Of a stretch of DNA of 21,645 nucleotides, positions 8,956 to 19,139 are shown piece after piece (position 1 is the first letter of the stretch; the number at the start of each line of letters is the position of its first letter). The DNA lies in contig MNCI01014774.1 in NCBI GenBank assembly GCA_015680685.1, positions 1,208,218-1,229,862 on the forward strand. The letters are read 5' to 3'. Under the pieces are notes generated by a model, which worked only from the letters and a program-made list of their open reading frames with translations, was not told where the DNA came from and did not search any database. The DNA comes from Gnetum montanum. Its lineage: Eukaryota; Streptophyta; Gnetopsida; Gnetales; Gnetaceae. The position numbers and the translations under genes are program-made.

Positions 8956-9250
8956 TTAGCATGGATGGCCATCTCTTCCATGACTAAGTTGAAAGGAGGA
9001 GATTTGAAAAATTAAGTGTACATGTCCATCCATTGGGGTGTTTTGGTCATTGGCTCTCTTAGGTTCATGGAAAGGTTTTATTTGTTGCATGTTGACCAAC
9101 AATTTCTTGTTTGGGGTCTCAGGATTGTAGATTAACATTGTCCTAGAAGGAAAGGTTTTGTAGATAATATAAGGCCCCTCCCATAATATTTAAAACTTGG
9201 TTTTTTGTGGTAAATGTGTGGGATTCTAATAGAGGATCCTATTTCCTAGT
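8956..9250 (-). pseudogene. Element A pol C-terminal tail
   Basis: The terminal part of the integrase region reads LIYNPETPNKKLLVNMQQIKP and ends GRDGHPC with a stop at 8956-8958. The same tail with a few substitutions ends pol of element B at 20451, which fixes the common end of the polyprotein. No chromodomain signature is apparent. Upstream frames shift several times. Confidence 0.75.
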
Positions 9251-9329
9251 TGAAATTTTACTTTCCTTATTCTAAGGTCATGGCATTGTTTGTTGAATGC
9301 CGTGTTCAACTCATTAGATGATAGGGCTA

Positions 9330-10400
9330 CCAATCAGTTCTCGTCTAGTATGTTGAGGTTCATCAATCTTTCTTTCTATGCTAGACTTAGGTCAAGGTTA
9401 AGGTCATAAGTTGTTGATAGTGTATGAGCTCTATTTGAATTGGAAGAGTTGGCAATTTTCCATACATAAGCTCATATGGAGAGTAGCTAATAGGAAGATT
9501 CTAAGTGGAGCAGTAGGCCTAAAGAGCATCATTGAGTTTCATGCTCCAAACCCTCCTATATTTACTAATGGTTCTTGGTAGTATTTTCATGATCTTCCTA
9601 TTTGTGACATCAGTTTGATCATTGGCTTGGAGGTGGTATGGTGATATTAATTTATGTTTAACACTCAAGCATTGCATGAGCTTTTGAAGATAGTGCCTAT
9701 AAAATGAGTACCATTATTAGAAATAAGTGCACATGGCATATTAAACTTGTTTATAACATATTATTATACAAACCGAGTAGTTATAGAAGATGTGCAATCA
9801 GTGATGGCTGTAGTTTCTACCTATTTTGTACAATAGTCAATAGTGACTATGATGTATGCCTCTTTATTTGACATGGGTGTGATGGGACCCATGAAGTCAA
9901 TGCCCCAAATATCGAAGGACTATCGGGGTTGGATGCACTATTGAGGTCACTCCATATGAGTGGTCATTCCACCATCACATTGGTAGCATACATAGGAGTG
10001 GACAAAGTATTAAGCATCCCTAAAACATATAAGCTAATAATACCTTGCCATGAGGATCTTAATGGTCATGTGTCTCCTAGCATAGTGGCCTCCATAAGGA
10101 CCCTTGTGAGCATCTTAAAGCATGCATAGTTGATTAGCATCAAGTACACACCAACAAACCAGGCCATTGTTGCACACCTTATAAAGGTGTTTGTTGATTT
10201 TCATGAAGCATTTTGCTTGGTGAAGAAACTATTGTTTCTTCCTATTGTCCTAATATTGTGGCATTTCTTAAGTGAGAAGATACGTGAAAATGCCATCGTA
10301 CCAGTTAGTTATAGTGAGCATTTATTTTGTTATAGCATTGATAAAGAGGAGTTCATTAGAAAATTGATTTGATGGTGGGCTCTCCTCTTCTTTTTTGGTC
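9330..10400 (-). pseudogene. Element A integrase (D,D,E domain), decayed
   Basis: The core reads in minus sense as FDIWGIDFMGPITPMSNKE and VTIDYCTK, then SNNGTHFIGT and NDQTDVTNRKI, which follow the retroviral/Ty3 integrase pattern. Of the triad, the first Asp is intact (9836-9838), the second is Asn (AAT at 9716-9718), and the Glu is Asp (GAT at 9609-9611). Stops and at least one frameshift between the second and third catalytic positions add to the loss. The GPITPMS and YSPYELMYGKLP blocks support the assignment. The N-terminal zinc-binding part should lie near 10100-10330 but is badly eroded. The protein would insert element cDNA in the nucleus; this copy cannot. Confidence 0.85.
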
Positions 10401-10890
10401 AATCTTAATTAAGATAAGTGGTCAGCAACCACATTCTTGGTTCCCTTTCGATCTACCATTGTAAGATCAAATTCCTACAAGATCACCAGCCATTGTATGA
10501 CACAGGGGCTTACGATTGATTTATTCATCAGGAACTAGATTGCATTGTGATCTATGTGCATGAACACCTTGTACCCAAGCACATAGTGCATAAATTTCTT
10601 CAAGGTGAACACCATTGCCATCAATTCTATTTTTTGTTGTGGTGTAGTTCAACTGTGCACCCACAATGCTTCTACTTTCATAGTGGATATAGTAAGGACA
10701 TTTCTAATCCTCTAACTACATTAGCAAGACCCCCAAGGCATAATTAGAAGCATCCATCATGATTTGAAAGGGTATGGACCAATTAGGTGCTTGTAGAATT
10801 AGAGTTTCCACAAGCTTCTCTTTGAGTTACTGGAATGCACATTCACATTTTTTAGTCTAGACAAAAGGAACATCCTTCTTTTTCAACTTC
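10400..10890 (-). pseudogene. Element A RNase H domain, decayed
   Basis: FQIMMDASNYA marks the start of the Ty3-type RNase H, with its first catalytic Asp (GAT at 10752-10754) intact. Further on come CPYYIS, a FTLKKFMHYVLGYKVFMHID-like block and the KGTKNVVADHLS end of the domain, spread over more than one frame. The enzyme removes RNA from the RNA-DNA hybrid during reverse transcription. Stops and frameshifts inactivate it. Confidence 0.8.
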
Positions 10891-11640
10891 ACTTATGGTT
10901 TGGTAATCATGGAGAAATTTTCAATGAATTGCCGATAGTAGCCAATGTGTCCAAGGGATGACCTCACATCTTTAATGATTTCTAGTTGTTTGGTAATTCC
11001 TTGGATGACTCTTATTTTTTCATGGTTAATCTCGATCCCTTTTTGTAAAATTCTGTGCCCCAACATAATGCCTTCATGGACCATTAAGTGGCTCTTTTGC
11101 TAGTTGAGCCTAAGGTTTGTCTCCACCCATCTTTTTAACACTTAAGGTGGTCCAAGGCTTACTCGAATATAGCCCTATAGGTAGAGAAGTCATCCATGAA
11201 GACTTCCACTTTGCTACCAATCTATTATTGAAAGATGATTAGGACAAGGCGTTGGAATGTGGCAGGGGCATTGCATAGGCCAAATGACATCTTTGTGTAT
11301 GTGAAAGTCCCCCAGGGACTTGTAAATGTGGTTTTGTCTTAATCTTTTGATGCTATCTGAATTTGGTTATAGCCACTATAACCTTCTAGAAAGTTATAGT
11401 AGCAATGCCCAGAAATGATATCCAACACCTGGTCCACAAATGACAATAGAAAATGATCTTTGTACGTTGCCATGTTTAATAGCTTGAAATCAATGTAGAC
11501 AATCCATTTGCCATCTTTCTTTGGCAGTATCACAAGTGGGCTAACCCACTCGCTATTCATAATGGGATAAATGAACCTTATCTTGAGGAGTTGTTTGATC
11601 TCCTCTTTCATAATCTACTTCAATTTGGAGTTCAACCATC
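10890..11640 (-). pseudogene. Element A reverse transcriptase, decayed
   Basis: The domain opens with EEIKQLLKIRFIYPIMNSEW and VSPLVILPKKDGKW, continues through YKDHFLLSFVDQVLDIISGH and GYSGYNQIQIA, then TFTSPWGTFTY and FGLCNAPATFQRLV. The catalytic FMDD (11189-11200) is intact. The C-terminal part GHRILQKGIEINHEKIRVIQG is at 10893-11084. Sequence order and wording match the Athila/Tat RT. Frames change between 11339-11611 and 10893-11084, and stops are scattered. The stretch is followed by RNase H and preceded by the protease-RT linker. Confidence 0.9.
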
Positions 11641-12457
11641 ATTGCAACTACCTCTTTGGTTTAATGGAAGGATTTGTGTAGATTCTATATTAGCATATCC
11701 TAGGATCAATTCCAGTGAGTTTAGGATATAACCAAGTAAAGAATATTGGCAATTTGTTGGCCACCTTCACAAATTATTTTTCTATGTAGTAGTAAGTTTG
11801 GCATTGATAATAACTGGCTTACCATTTTTTAAAAAAGCATGTTCCATTCTAGCCAATAAAATTTTCAACTCAAGGAGCTCCTATTTAAAACTCTTCAGGA
11901 TCTCTAACTCTCCCCAATTGGTATCATCAAGTTCATTGAAGAGTTGGTAATGGATTTGCTCCATCTCATCCATGCCTTCAATCTAGACACTTGTAAGGCT
12001 CTTAGTATATTCCATGCATAGAGTTGAGCTACTATTAGGTTTAGTTATCAACCACTAGGTGCCCTTCTATTTTGTGGTTGCTATGTATAGGCACTTTTGA
12101 AATTTTTTCACATCGGCACAATATCTACATGCTATGATTGATGTGCTTTTCATAATGTAGCAACTGAAAATATTAGTGGTTGGAACATTGAGGGGTCTAC
12201 GATCATGTAGTCCTAACCCCGAGTCCATATGAGAGCTTGTTGGAGGTAGAGATGAGGTGCCCAGAATGATCTTGTTAATTGAATGGGGACTTACGAAATG
12301 CAATGCCAAACAATGCTGAGTGTTGAGTAGTGTTCATGGTGTTAACAGGGGTGAGCATAGTTAAGGTTTTTAGTGCAAAACGAAGGTGTCAATGCATGTT
12401 GGTGCATAAAAACAACCAAAAATATAAGTAAAATGCCAAAATGCAAGTAAAAATGTT
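11449..12457 (-). repeat. Tandem duplication, copy 1
   Basis: About 1,009 bases from the RT fingers through the linker and ~150 noncoding bases are repeated at 12458-13419 in the same orientation. The edges share the seven-base string gaaaatg at 11449-11455, 12458-12464 and 13420-13426. Copy 1 continues into the rest of RT and is the ancestral arrangement. Confidence 0.85.
11640..12309 (-). pseudogene. Element A protease-RT linker
   Basis: Minus-sense pieces such as LELKILLARMEHAFLKNGKP, the IDPRIC block, IKPKR and WLNSKLK match the region between protease and RT in element B (17270-17790). In the family this linker carries the phrase before the RT finger domain. Upstream, around 12070-12309, the frame LHFVSPHSINKIILGT has no counterpart in B and no known domain. 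No protease motif follows further upstream, so gag and protease are missing from A. Confidence 0.65.
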
Positions 12458-13426
12458 GAAAATGATCTTTGTATGTTGCCACATGTAATAGTCTGAAATC
12501 AATGTAGATAGTCCATTTGCCATCTTTTTTTGGCACTATCACAAGTGGGCTAACCCACTTGCTATTCATAATGGTATAAATGAACCCTATCTTGAGGAGT
12601 TGTTTGATATTCTCTTTTACCATCTACTTCAATTTGGAGTTCAACCATCGTTGCAGCTACCTCTTTCATTCAATGGAAGGATTTGTGTAGATTCTATGTT
12701 AGCATATCCTAGGATCAACTCCAGTGAGTTTAGGATATAACCAAGCAAAGGTTGTTGACCACCTTCACAGATTCTTTTTCTATGTAGTAGTAAGTTTGGT
12801 ATTGATAATAACTGGCTTACCATTTTTCAAAAAAGCATGCTCCATTCTGGCTGATAAATTTTTCAACTCAAGGGGCTCCTATTTAAAACTCTTTGGGATC
12901 TCCAACTCTCCCCAATTGATATCACAATGGATTTGATCCATCTCATTCATGACTTCAATCTAGGCACTCTATTTCATGCATAGAGTTGAACTACTATTAG
13001 GTTCAATTATCAACCATTAAATGCCCTTCTATTTTGTGGCTGCTACGGATAGGCACCTTTGAATTTTTGTCACATCAGCACACTATTTACATGCTGTGAT
13101 TGGTGTTCTTTTCATAGTGTAGTAATCGAAAACATCAGTGGCTAGAACACTGAGGGGTTTGCGAATATGTAGTCCTAACCCTAAGTCTACATAAGGGCTT
13201 GCTGGAGGTGGAGACAAGGTGCCTAGAATGATCTTGTCAATCGAATGGGGACTTACAAAATGCAATGCTAAACGATGCTAAGTGTTGAGCAGTGTTTGCG
13301 GTGTCAATAGGGGTGAGCGTAGTCAAGGTTTCTAATGAAAAACGAAGGTGTCAATGCATGGCGGTGCATAAAAACAACCAAAAATATAAGTAAAATGCCA
13401 AAATGCAAGTAAAAATGTTGAAAATG
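12458..13426 (-). repeat. Tandem duplication, copy 2 (truncated RT plus linker)
   Basis: This 962-base copy repeats copy 1 and is about 47 bases shorter through small deletions. It includes RT residues from ENIKQLLKIGFIYTIMNSKW through VATYKDHFQ, then stops abruptly at the junction with copy 1 at 12458-12464. Linker sequence follows, with HFVSPHSIDKIILGTLSPPP (13083-13265) matching HFVSPHSINKIILGTSSLPP of copy 1. The join at gaaaatg indicates microhomology-mediated or slipped-strand duplication. Confidence 0.85.
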
Positions 13427-13859
13427 CACAAGGAGAGAGCAAGAGAGAGAGTGGCACCACCCCAAATGAGATTGAGTATAGTTAACTTGAGGAGGGATGA
13501 GAAGGTACGCGGTGTACAATAGTTGCAATGGATTGCATAGTCACAGCCTTGGGATGTCTAGCTACAAAGACTAATGTTCTATCGTGATGTTTATGCCTGT
13601 CAGGTTAGCCACCATGGTGTGCAGTGGACTATGGTGGTCTGCAATGAGCTAGGATGCTGTGCAAATGTCTTGCCTTGCCAAAATGCTAAATGCTAAGAAT
13701 GCCAACCTTCAAATTTGCCAACCTACTTCCATTTTTTTGACAATGTTCAAATTTTTTCAACCCCTAGAACATCAAGGGCTAGGATATTTATAGGCCTAGA
13801 GTTAGCTTGAAATGTGGATCAACTACCATGTGGTAGTGGGACGGTTGAGACTATCTTGC
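13427..13859. other. Noncoding, repeat-poor stretch upstream of the duplication
   Basis: A GA-rich run occurs at about 13429-13453. The rest shows no gene and no clear repeat, apart from isolated copies of the gagtatagtt/gagcgtagtc motif that become frequent further right. It is neither gag nor protease of the gypsy family. Confidence 0.5.
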
Positions 13860-14640
13860 GCCCAACTACACTCTTCACTGAGGCTAGTTATGTTGTGCTC
13901 TAGTGTGCTTCATTGAACTCTATGAGACTACTAGACTATAACTACACTGCCAACTACATCTTCATGAGCCAAAAAGACTACAATGTACTTGAGAAAATGT
14001 GAAAAAAATGCAACTTTGGAGACTATACTCTGGGACTATGTTGTCCATTGTCTTGAGTGGGGTCAAGTGTAGTTACAATTTTGGGATGAAAAGGGATACA
14101 ACAAAGATGCATTTTTGCTAACTACGCTTGTTAGATGTGTGTTGGAGTTGAGCTGAATGTTGGTGCTATGTTGTGGAGGCCTTTGGAGGCTATTTTGGTT
14201 GACTACGCTTTGGATTGGGGGAGAGTGTAGTTCAACACTTAGAAAAAATTGCAAAAAATGGCTATGTGTTGACTATGCCATCTAGGGGAGGTTAACTACA
14301 CTTCCAATTGGGGTTGAGCATAGTCCCAACACTTGAAAAAGTTTTGCAAAATCTAGCTTCCAATTGACTACGCTTGACTATGCTCTAGTTTAGTGGAGAG
14401 TGTAGTCTCAACACTTAGAAAATTTCTACCAAACTAGGTCTTCCATCTAACTACGCTTAACTATGCTCCAGTGTAGTAGAGAGCGTAGTCTTGGTACTTA
14501 GAAAAATCTATAGTAGCTAGCTTGACACTTAGAAAAATTTGCAAATTGGCCTTTGGTGTTGACTATGCTCTTTACTGAGTTAACTATGCTCTAGGGCAAT
14601 GGAGAGTGTAGTCCCAACATTTAGGAAAAAATTGCAGCTT
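13860..14640. repeat. Array of degenerate hairpin-forming repeats
   Basis: At least five clear units (right arms at 14224, 14317, 14399, 14482 and 14605) and several weaker ones to the left share one plan. A left arm like GACTACGCT is often doubled with GACTATGCT; a spacer with ag-tgg-gag follows, then a right arm AGYGTAGTC that can pair with the left arm, then a tail CAACACTTAGAAAAA with TTGCAAA. The unit at 14449-14490 pairs AACTACGCT with AGCGTAGTC. Spacing between right arms is 93, 82, 83 and 123 bases. No coding frame is conserved. The tail string ACACTTAGAAAA also occurs once in the LTR of element A (3711-3722), in the same orientation. Identity of the host element is unknown. Confidence 0.75.
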
Positions 14641-14987
14641 CTTGCTTCATATTGGAAGATTTTGTTTCAATTATTAGAGGTTTTGTGCCCTCTCATTTCA
14701 TAATTATTGATATATTAAAGGTTACATCAATCTAAAGGCTATTTATGGTCACACATGAAGTATTTGGATATTGAGTTTGTAGAGGGTGTTCTTGTTAAAG
14801 TGTGCAAAACATTTTTGTTAAAACAACTTTCTTAACAAAGCTAATTTATGTGATATTTAATTATAATTAAAAATAAAGTTAGAATTCCAATTTAATAACA
14901 AAAATTAACAAGGGGTATGGTCTAGGTAGGGTTAGGATTCAAAATGCTCCATGAACAAAGTATTATATAATCACATGTGCATAATAA
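14641..14987. other. AT-rich stretch beside the assembly gap
   Basis: No gene, repeat or LTR homology was found between the hairpin array and the gap. It may be flanking DNA of either gypsy element. Confidence 0.5.
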
Positions 14988-15704
14988 NNNNNNNNNNNNN
15001 NNNNNNNNNNNNNNNNNNNNNNNNNNNNNNNNNNNNNNNNNNNNNNNNNNNNNNNNNNNNNNNNNNNNNNNNNNNNNNNNNNNNNNNNNNNNNNNNNNNN
15101 NNNNNNNNNNNNNNNNNNNNNNNNNNNNNNNNNNNNNNNNNNNNNNNNNNNNNNNNNNNNNNNNNNNNNNNNNNNNNNNNNNNNNNNNNNNNNNNNNNNN
15201 NNNNNNNNNNNNNNNNNNNNNNNNNNNNNNNNNNNNNNNNNNNNNNNNNNNNNNNNNNNNNNNNNNNNNNNNNNNNNNNNNNNNNNNNNNNNNNNNNNNN
15301 NNNNNNNNNNNNNNNNNNNNNNNNNNNNNNNNNNNNNNNNNNNNNNNNNNNNNNNNNNNNNNNNNNNNNNNNNNNNNNNNNNNNNNNNNNNNNNNNNNNN
15401 NNNNNNNNNNNNNNNNNNNNNNNNNNNNNNNNNNNNNNNNNNNNNNNNNNNNNNNNNNNNNNNNNNNNNNNNNNNNNNNNNNNNNNNNNNNNNNNNNNNN
15501 NNNNNNNNNNNNNNNNNNNNNNNNNNNNNNNNNNNNNNNNNNNNNNNNNNNNNNNNNNNNNNNNNNNNNNNNNNNNNNNNNNNNNNNNNNNNNNNNNNNN
15601 NNNNNNNNNNNNNNNNNNNNNNNNNNNNNNNNNNNNNNNNNNNNNNNNNNNNNNNNNNNNNNNNNNNNNNNNNNNNNNNNNNNNNNNNNNNNNNNNNNNN
15701 NNNN
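14988..15704. other. Assembly gap (717 Ns)
   Basis: Unknown bases occupy this span. Frames reading through it are artefacts. The missing ~270 bases at the start of element B's 5' LTR, including its TATA region, probably lie here. Confidence 0.99.
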
Positions 15705-16160
15705 TAAGCACAATAGTGTGTGCAATAATAAAGACGACCTTTTTGATCAAACCTTGTAGCACCTTGACTAGCTTAAATATTTTATTCATGTTTTAATGTT
15801 TTGTGTAATTTCATTTAATACTTCCAAGTAGTTTAGCTAAAGTAAGCTAGCTAGATTAAATAGCAATTAATTAAGCACATAAGTACGACCACTTCGAGCA
15901 TGTGCATGATGCTTGGTAATCCCAGCAATGCGTAACATTTGGTAACTCAACAGTGTTATACATGTTTAGTGTGTGCATAGAAAGTGGGACCAGATACTTA
16001 TGTTAGGGTAGTTAGTTATTAATTGGTAATTAGATTAGTTAAAGTGGTTCATAAATTAAGTTTCAACTTCTTGTTAATTGTAGATGAATGAAATATAAAA
16101 TATTAAAAATCATGTGCCTTAATTACACTTAACTGATTAGTTATGGAACTTTATGAAGAC
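15705..16160 (+). repeat. Partial 5' LTR of element B
   Basis: This stretch aligns in inverted orientation with about 3655-3235, the LTR of element A. Shared blocks include ACCTTGTAGCAC, GCTTGGTAATCCCA, ATACTTATGTTA and TTACACTTAAC. Its start is hidden in the gap. Compared with A it lacks roughly the last 150 bases of the LTR; no primer-binding site follows. Instead a gag-like remnant begins almost directly, so a deletion joins the LTR to late gag. Confidence 0.75.
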
Positions 16161-16440
16161 TAAATTTTAAGTTGTCCTGAAAATTGCTGAAGAGTCCAAA
16201 CAACAAAGTAGTGATCATGACTGTAGGAGGCAAAAGGAAGCTAAACGTTCTAATCAAAGGGGTAAGGGCAAGATTGCTACAGTAGAGGAAGTTGTGAAAA
16301 GTGAATATGATGGTGGGTGTGACATCTACCAATATGAACATCCTAAGGGATGTTGCCCCATTGTGTCACACTTATAAGAGTTTGGGGTGTGTGCTTTGAA
16401 CTCATTTTTGGCATTCAAGGAGGGATACAACTTTTTATCC
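16161..16440 (+). pseudogene. Possible gag C-terminal remnant
   Basis: One frame reads LKIAEESKQQSSDHDCRRQ, then a basic RSNQRGKGK and a Cys-containing stretch, a stop, and FLAFKEGYN before a shift near 16430. The basic Gln/Lys composition and position before the Pro-rich linker suit the end of gag, but no complete CCHC knuckle is seen, so this is tentative. Confidence 0.4.
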
Positions 16441-17165
16441 TTATCCTCCTCCTATCCATGCACTTGTTCCTCCACCCTCAACAAAGCTACCACTTGCTCC
16501 ATCTATGCAAGATGAACTTCTAGCCCAACTGTAGCAACACAATGCTACTAAGGCTATCAATCTACACCATTCATCAACTAAGTGATTTGTATACTAGATC
16601 ACAAAAAGACCTTTTTTCCAACCCAATAGTCCACCTAAACCCTCACATACACATGTGGTTGGCAACCCTACTTCTCCATCTTTCTTTGTATTTAGTCCTT
16701 TCAAGTTTCCTTCAAATCAAATGCCACCTAGGATCCATATTGTTATGCTCACACATGTCATATTTGATTGGATCTAGGCTGGAAAAATTCCCAAGAAATT
16801 AGTTGATCCTAGGAGTCCTCTTATCTATTTGCATATTGTTGAGAATAAACCATGTAAGGCTCTTCTTAATTCAGGTTTCAGTGTGAACTTAATTTCTCAT
16901 GAGATGTATACTGCCTAGAACTTGCTACCTCTCAAGAAAAGCAATATCTGATTAGAATTGACAAACCTATTCATTACTATTCCATGAGAACTAGTGGAAG
17001 ACATTGTGACCATTATCTGTGGCTAGTCATATCCTACCAATTTCCTAATAATCAAGATTGAGAACTGTAAGGGGGACTTTCCAATCATTATGGAAAGGGC
17101 ATGGATAAGCACTATTGATGCAAGAATGGGCATCAAAGATCTTTCCCTAGAGATATCTAAGGAAA
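16440..17165 (+). pseudogene. Element B Pro-rich linker and retroviral-type aspartic protease
   Basis: A Pro-rich segment (YPYPPPIHALVPPP) is followed by the protease. Its active site reads NSGF (16868-16879), where the family has D-S/T-G-A, so the catalytic Asp is replaced by Asn. The flanks KALLNSGFSVNLIS and the later FPIIMERAWISTIDARMGI, equivalent to the PLILGRPWL-type block, confirm the fold. The enzyme would process the gag-pol polyprotein. Several stops, including a TAG before AGKIPKKLVD, interrupt it. Confidence 0.8.
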
Positions 17166-17790
17166 ATGCATTTGGAAAGATTAAGAAGAAGTGAGTTCCA
17201 TGCATTATGTATAGTGATACCAAGTACAATTACATGTAAAAACTTTGCTCTATGAAACAAGCATCTATTTCCACATACAAGCAATGTGCACATGAAGTAG
17301 ATATTCAAAGGTGTTTGTATGTAGTAGCCACAAAAAAAGAGGGCATCTAGTGGTTGACCACTGATCTTGAAAGTAGCATAATGTGCATGGAACCTACTAA
17401 GAGCTTGGCATATGCTTATGTCGTAGGCATGGATAAACTAGAGAAAGTTCATCACCAACTCTTTGATAATGCAAATGATGATACCTATTGGAAAGAGTTG
17501 AAAATTTCTTTAAATTTTAAACAAGAGCCCCTTCAGTTAAAAACTATACCTACCAACATGGAATATGCATTCTTGAAAAATGGGACACTAGTAATAATCA
17601 ATGCAAATCTTACTCTAGAATAGAAATAGATGTTATTGAATTTATTTGAAAAATGGTAAACAACCTTTGCTCATATCCTAAACTCACAAGGATCGATCCT
17701 AGGATATGCCAACATCATATCTACACTAACTTGTCCATGAAGCCAAAGAGGCAATCACAGAGGAAATTGAACCCCAAATTGAAGTAGAAT
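17166..17790 (+). pseudogene. Element B protease-RT linker
   Basis: The clearest open part is at 17354-17623 and includes LQLKTIPTNMEYAFLKNGTL, like the LPSHLKYAFLG block that precedes RT in Athila/Tat elements. It is followed by LTRIDPRIC and PKRQSQRKLNPKLK, the usual lead into the RT fingers. It corresponds to 11640-12070 of element A. Confidence 0.75.
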
Positions 17791-18620
17791 GTCAAAGAGG
17801 AAATTGAACAACTCCTCAAGGTGGGGTTTATCTATCCCATTATGGATAGTGAGTAGGTTACTGCACTTGTGATTATGCCAAAGAAAGGGGGCAAGTGGTA
17901 GGTCTGCATCAATTTTTGGTTGTTGAATATGACAACATTCAAGGATCATTTTTCATTATTGTTCATTAATTAGGTGTTGGACACCATATCTGGGCATTAC
18001 TATTATAGTTTTCTAGATGGTTGTAGTGGCTATAACCAAATCCATATTGTGCCAGAGGACCAAGCCAAAACAACATCCATGAGTTCATAGGGGACCTTTG
18101 CACATTGCAAGATGCCTTTTGGTCTGTGCAATGCTCCTATCACTTTCCAATACTTGGTCTTAAGCATCTTTTAGTAGCAAATCATTTGTGGAGTGGAAGT
18201 CTTTATAGATGAATTCTCCACTTATGGCACTAAATTCAAGCAAGCCTTGGACTACCTTAAGTAAGTACTAAAAAGATGTGTGGAAACAAACTTGTGGCTC
18301 AATTGGCAAAAGAGCCATCTCATGATCCAAGAAGGCATTGTATTAGGGCATAGAATCTCACAAGCAAGAATTGAGGTTGACCCTAAAAAAATAAGGGTCA
18401 TCTAAGGAATTACCTGACAACCAAAAACTATAAAAGATGTTTGATCATTCCTTAGAGACATTGGCTACTACCAAAAATTCATAGAGAATTTCTCTAAGAT
18501 CACAAAACTATTGCTTAAGCTAACAACAAAAGATGCTCCATTTTTTTGGAGCAAGAAATGCGAAAAAACATTCCAACAGCTAAAGGAAAAACTTGTAGAA
18601 ACTCCAATTCTATAGGCACC
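17791..18620 (+). pseudogene. Element B reverse transcriptase, decayed
   Basis: KEEIEQLLKVGFIYPIMDSE opens the domain, then VLDTISGHYYYSFLDGCSGY, the MPFGLCNAPITFQ block and GHRISQARIEVDPKKIRVI. The catalytic motif reads FIDE (18202-18213) instead of F/Y-x-DD, replacing the second metal-binding Asp with Glu. In-frame TAG codons stand where Trp or Gln is expected from element A and the family (after DSE, after GKW, before VLDT). RT would copy the RNA genome into DNA. Confidence 0.9.
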
Positions 18621-19020
18621 CGACTAGCCTAGACCATTTCACATTATGACGAATGCATCAAACTATGCCTTGAGGGTTATGCTTTTACAGTTGGATAATA
18701 AGAAATGTCCATATTACATCAATTGTGTAAGCCAAAGAATTGTGGATGCACAACTAAACTACACCACTACAGAAAAGAAATTGATGGTAGTGGTGTTTAC
18801 TCTAGAGAAGTTCAGACACTGTGTGCTTGGATATAAAGTATTTGTGCACACTAACAGTAGTATCATTTGCTTCCTCATGAATAAGCCAATGGTGAGCCCC
18901 CATGTCATATAGTGGCTAGTGATCTTATAGGAATTCAATCTTACAATGGTACATTGGAAGGGAACTAAGAATGTGGTTGTTGACCACTTGTCGCAATTGC
19001 AATGGAATAATAAATAGGAG
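18620..19020 (+). pseudogene. Element B RNase H, decayed
   Basis: FHIMTNASNYALRVMLLQLD starts the domain; the catalytic Asp of the MTDASNYA-type motif is Asn. YINCVSQRIVDAQLNYTTTE, FTLEKFRHCVLGYKVFVHT and KGTKNVVVDHLSQLQW follow in order, as in Ty3 RNase H. The largest uninterrupted piece is 18646-18912. Confidence 0.85.
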
Positions 19021-19139
19021 GAAAGCCCACTATCTGATCTATTTCTTGATGAACTCCTCTTTGTCAGAGATATAACTAAACAATTTCCCATTGAGCCTAA
19101 ATGGTATAATGCCAGTCTCACCTATCTTCTCACTTAAGA

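Larger units (their letters stand above)
3083..13426 (-). mobile_element. Gypsy element A (Tat/Athila-like), 5'-truncated, minus strand
   Basis: Read on the minus strand the order is duplicated pol fragment, pol (linker, RT, RNase H, integrase, C-terminal tail), conserved spacer, extra ORF, purine-tract motif and 3' LTR. The RT lead-in, the FMDD active site and the extra sense ORF between pol and the 3' LTR match the Tat/Athila side of plant Ty3/gypsy elements. Gag, protease and a 5' LTR are not seen. Instead a tandem duplicate and unrelated repeat-rich sequence lie upstream. About 4.3 kb is homologous in inverted orientation to element B. The right end is placed at the duplicate edge and could be further out. 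Confidence 0.8.

Noticed and set aside
8759-8962. Phe/Ile-rich hydrophobic frame as a membrane protein
   Set aside because: It is a by-product of an AT-rich low-complexity tract after the pol stop.
9929-10747. Plus-strand frames at 9929-10747
   Set aside because: They are antisense to the RNase H and integrase of element A and match no family.
13860-14640. CRISPR array
   Set aside because: Units vary in length and sequence, have no unique spacers, and lie in plant retrotransposon DNA.
14922-15796. Long frames on both strands across 14922-15796
   Set aside because: They consist almost wholly of assembly-gap Ns.
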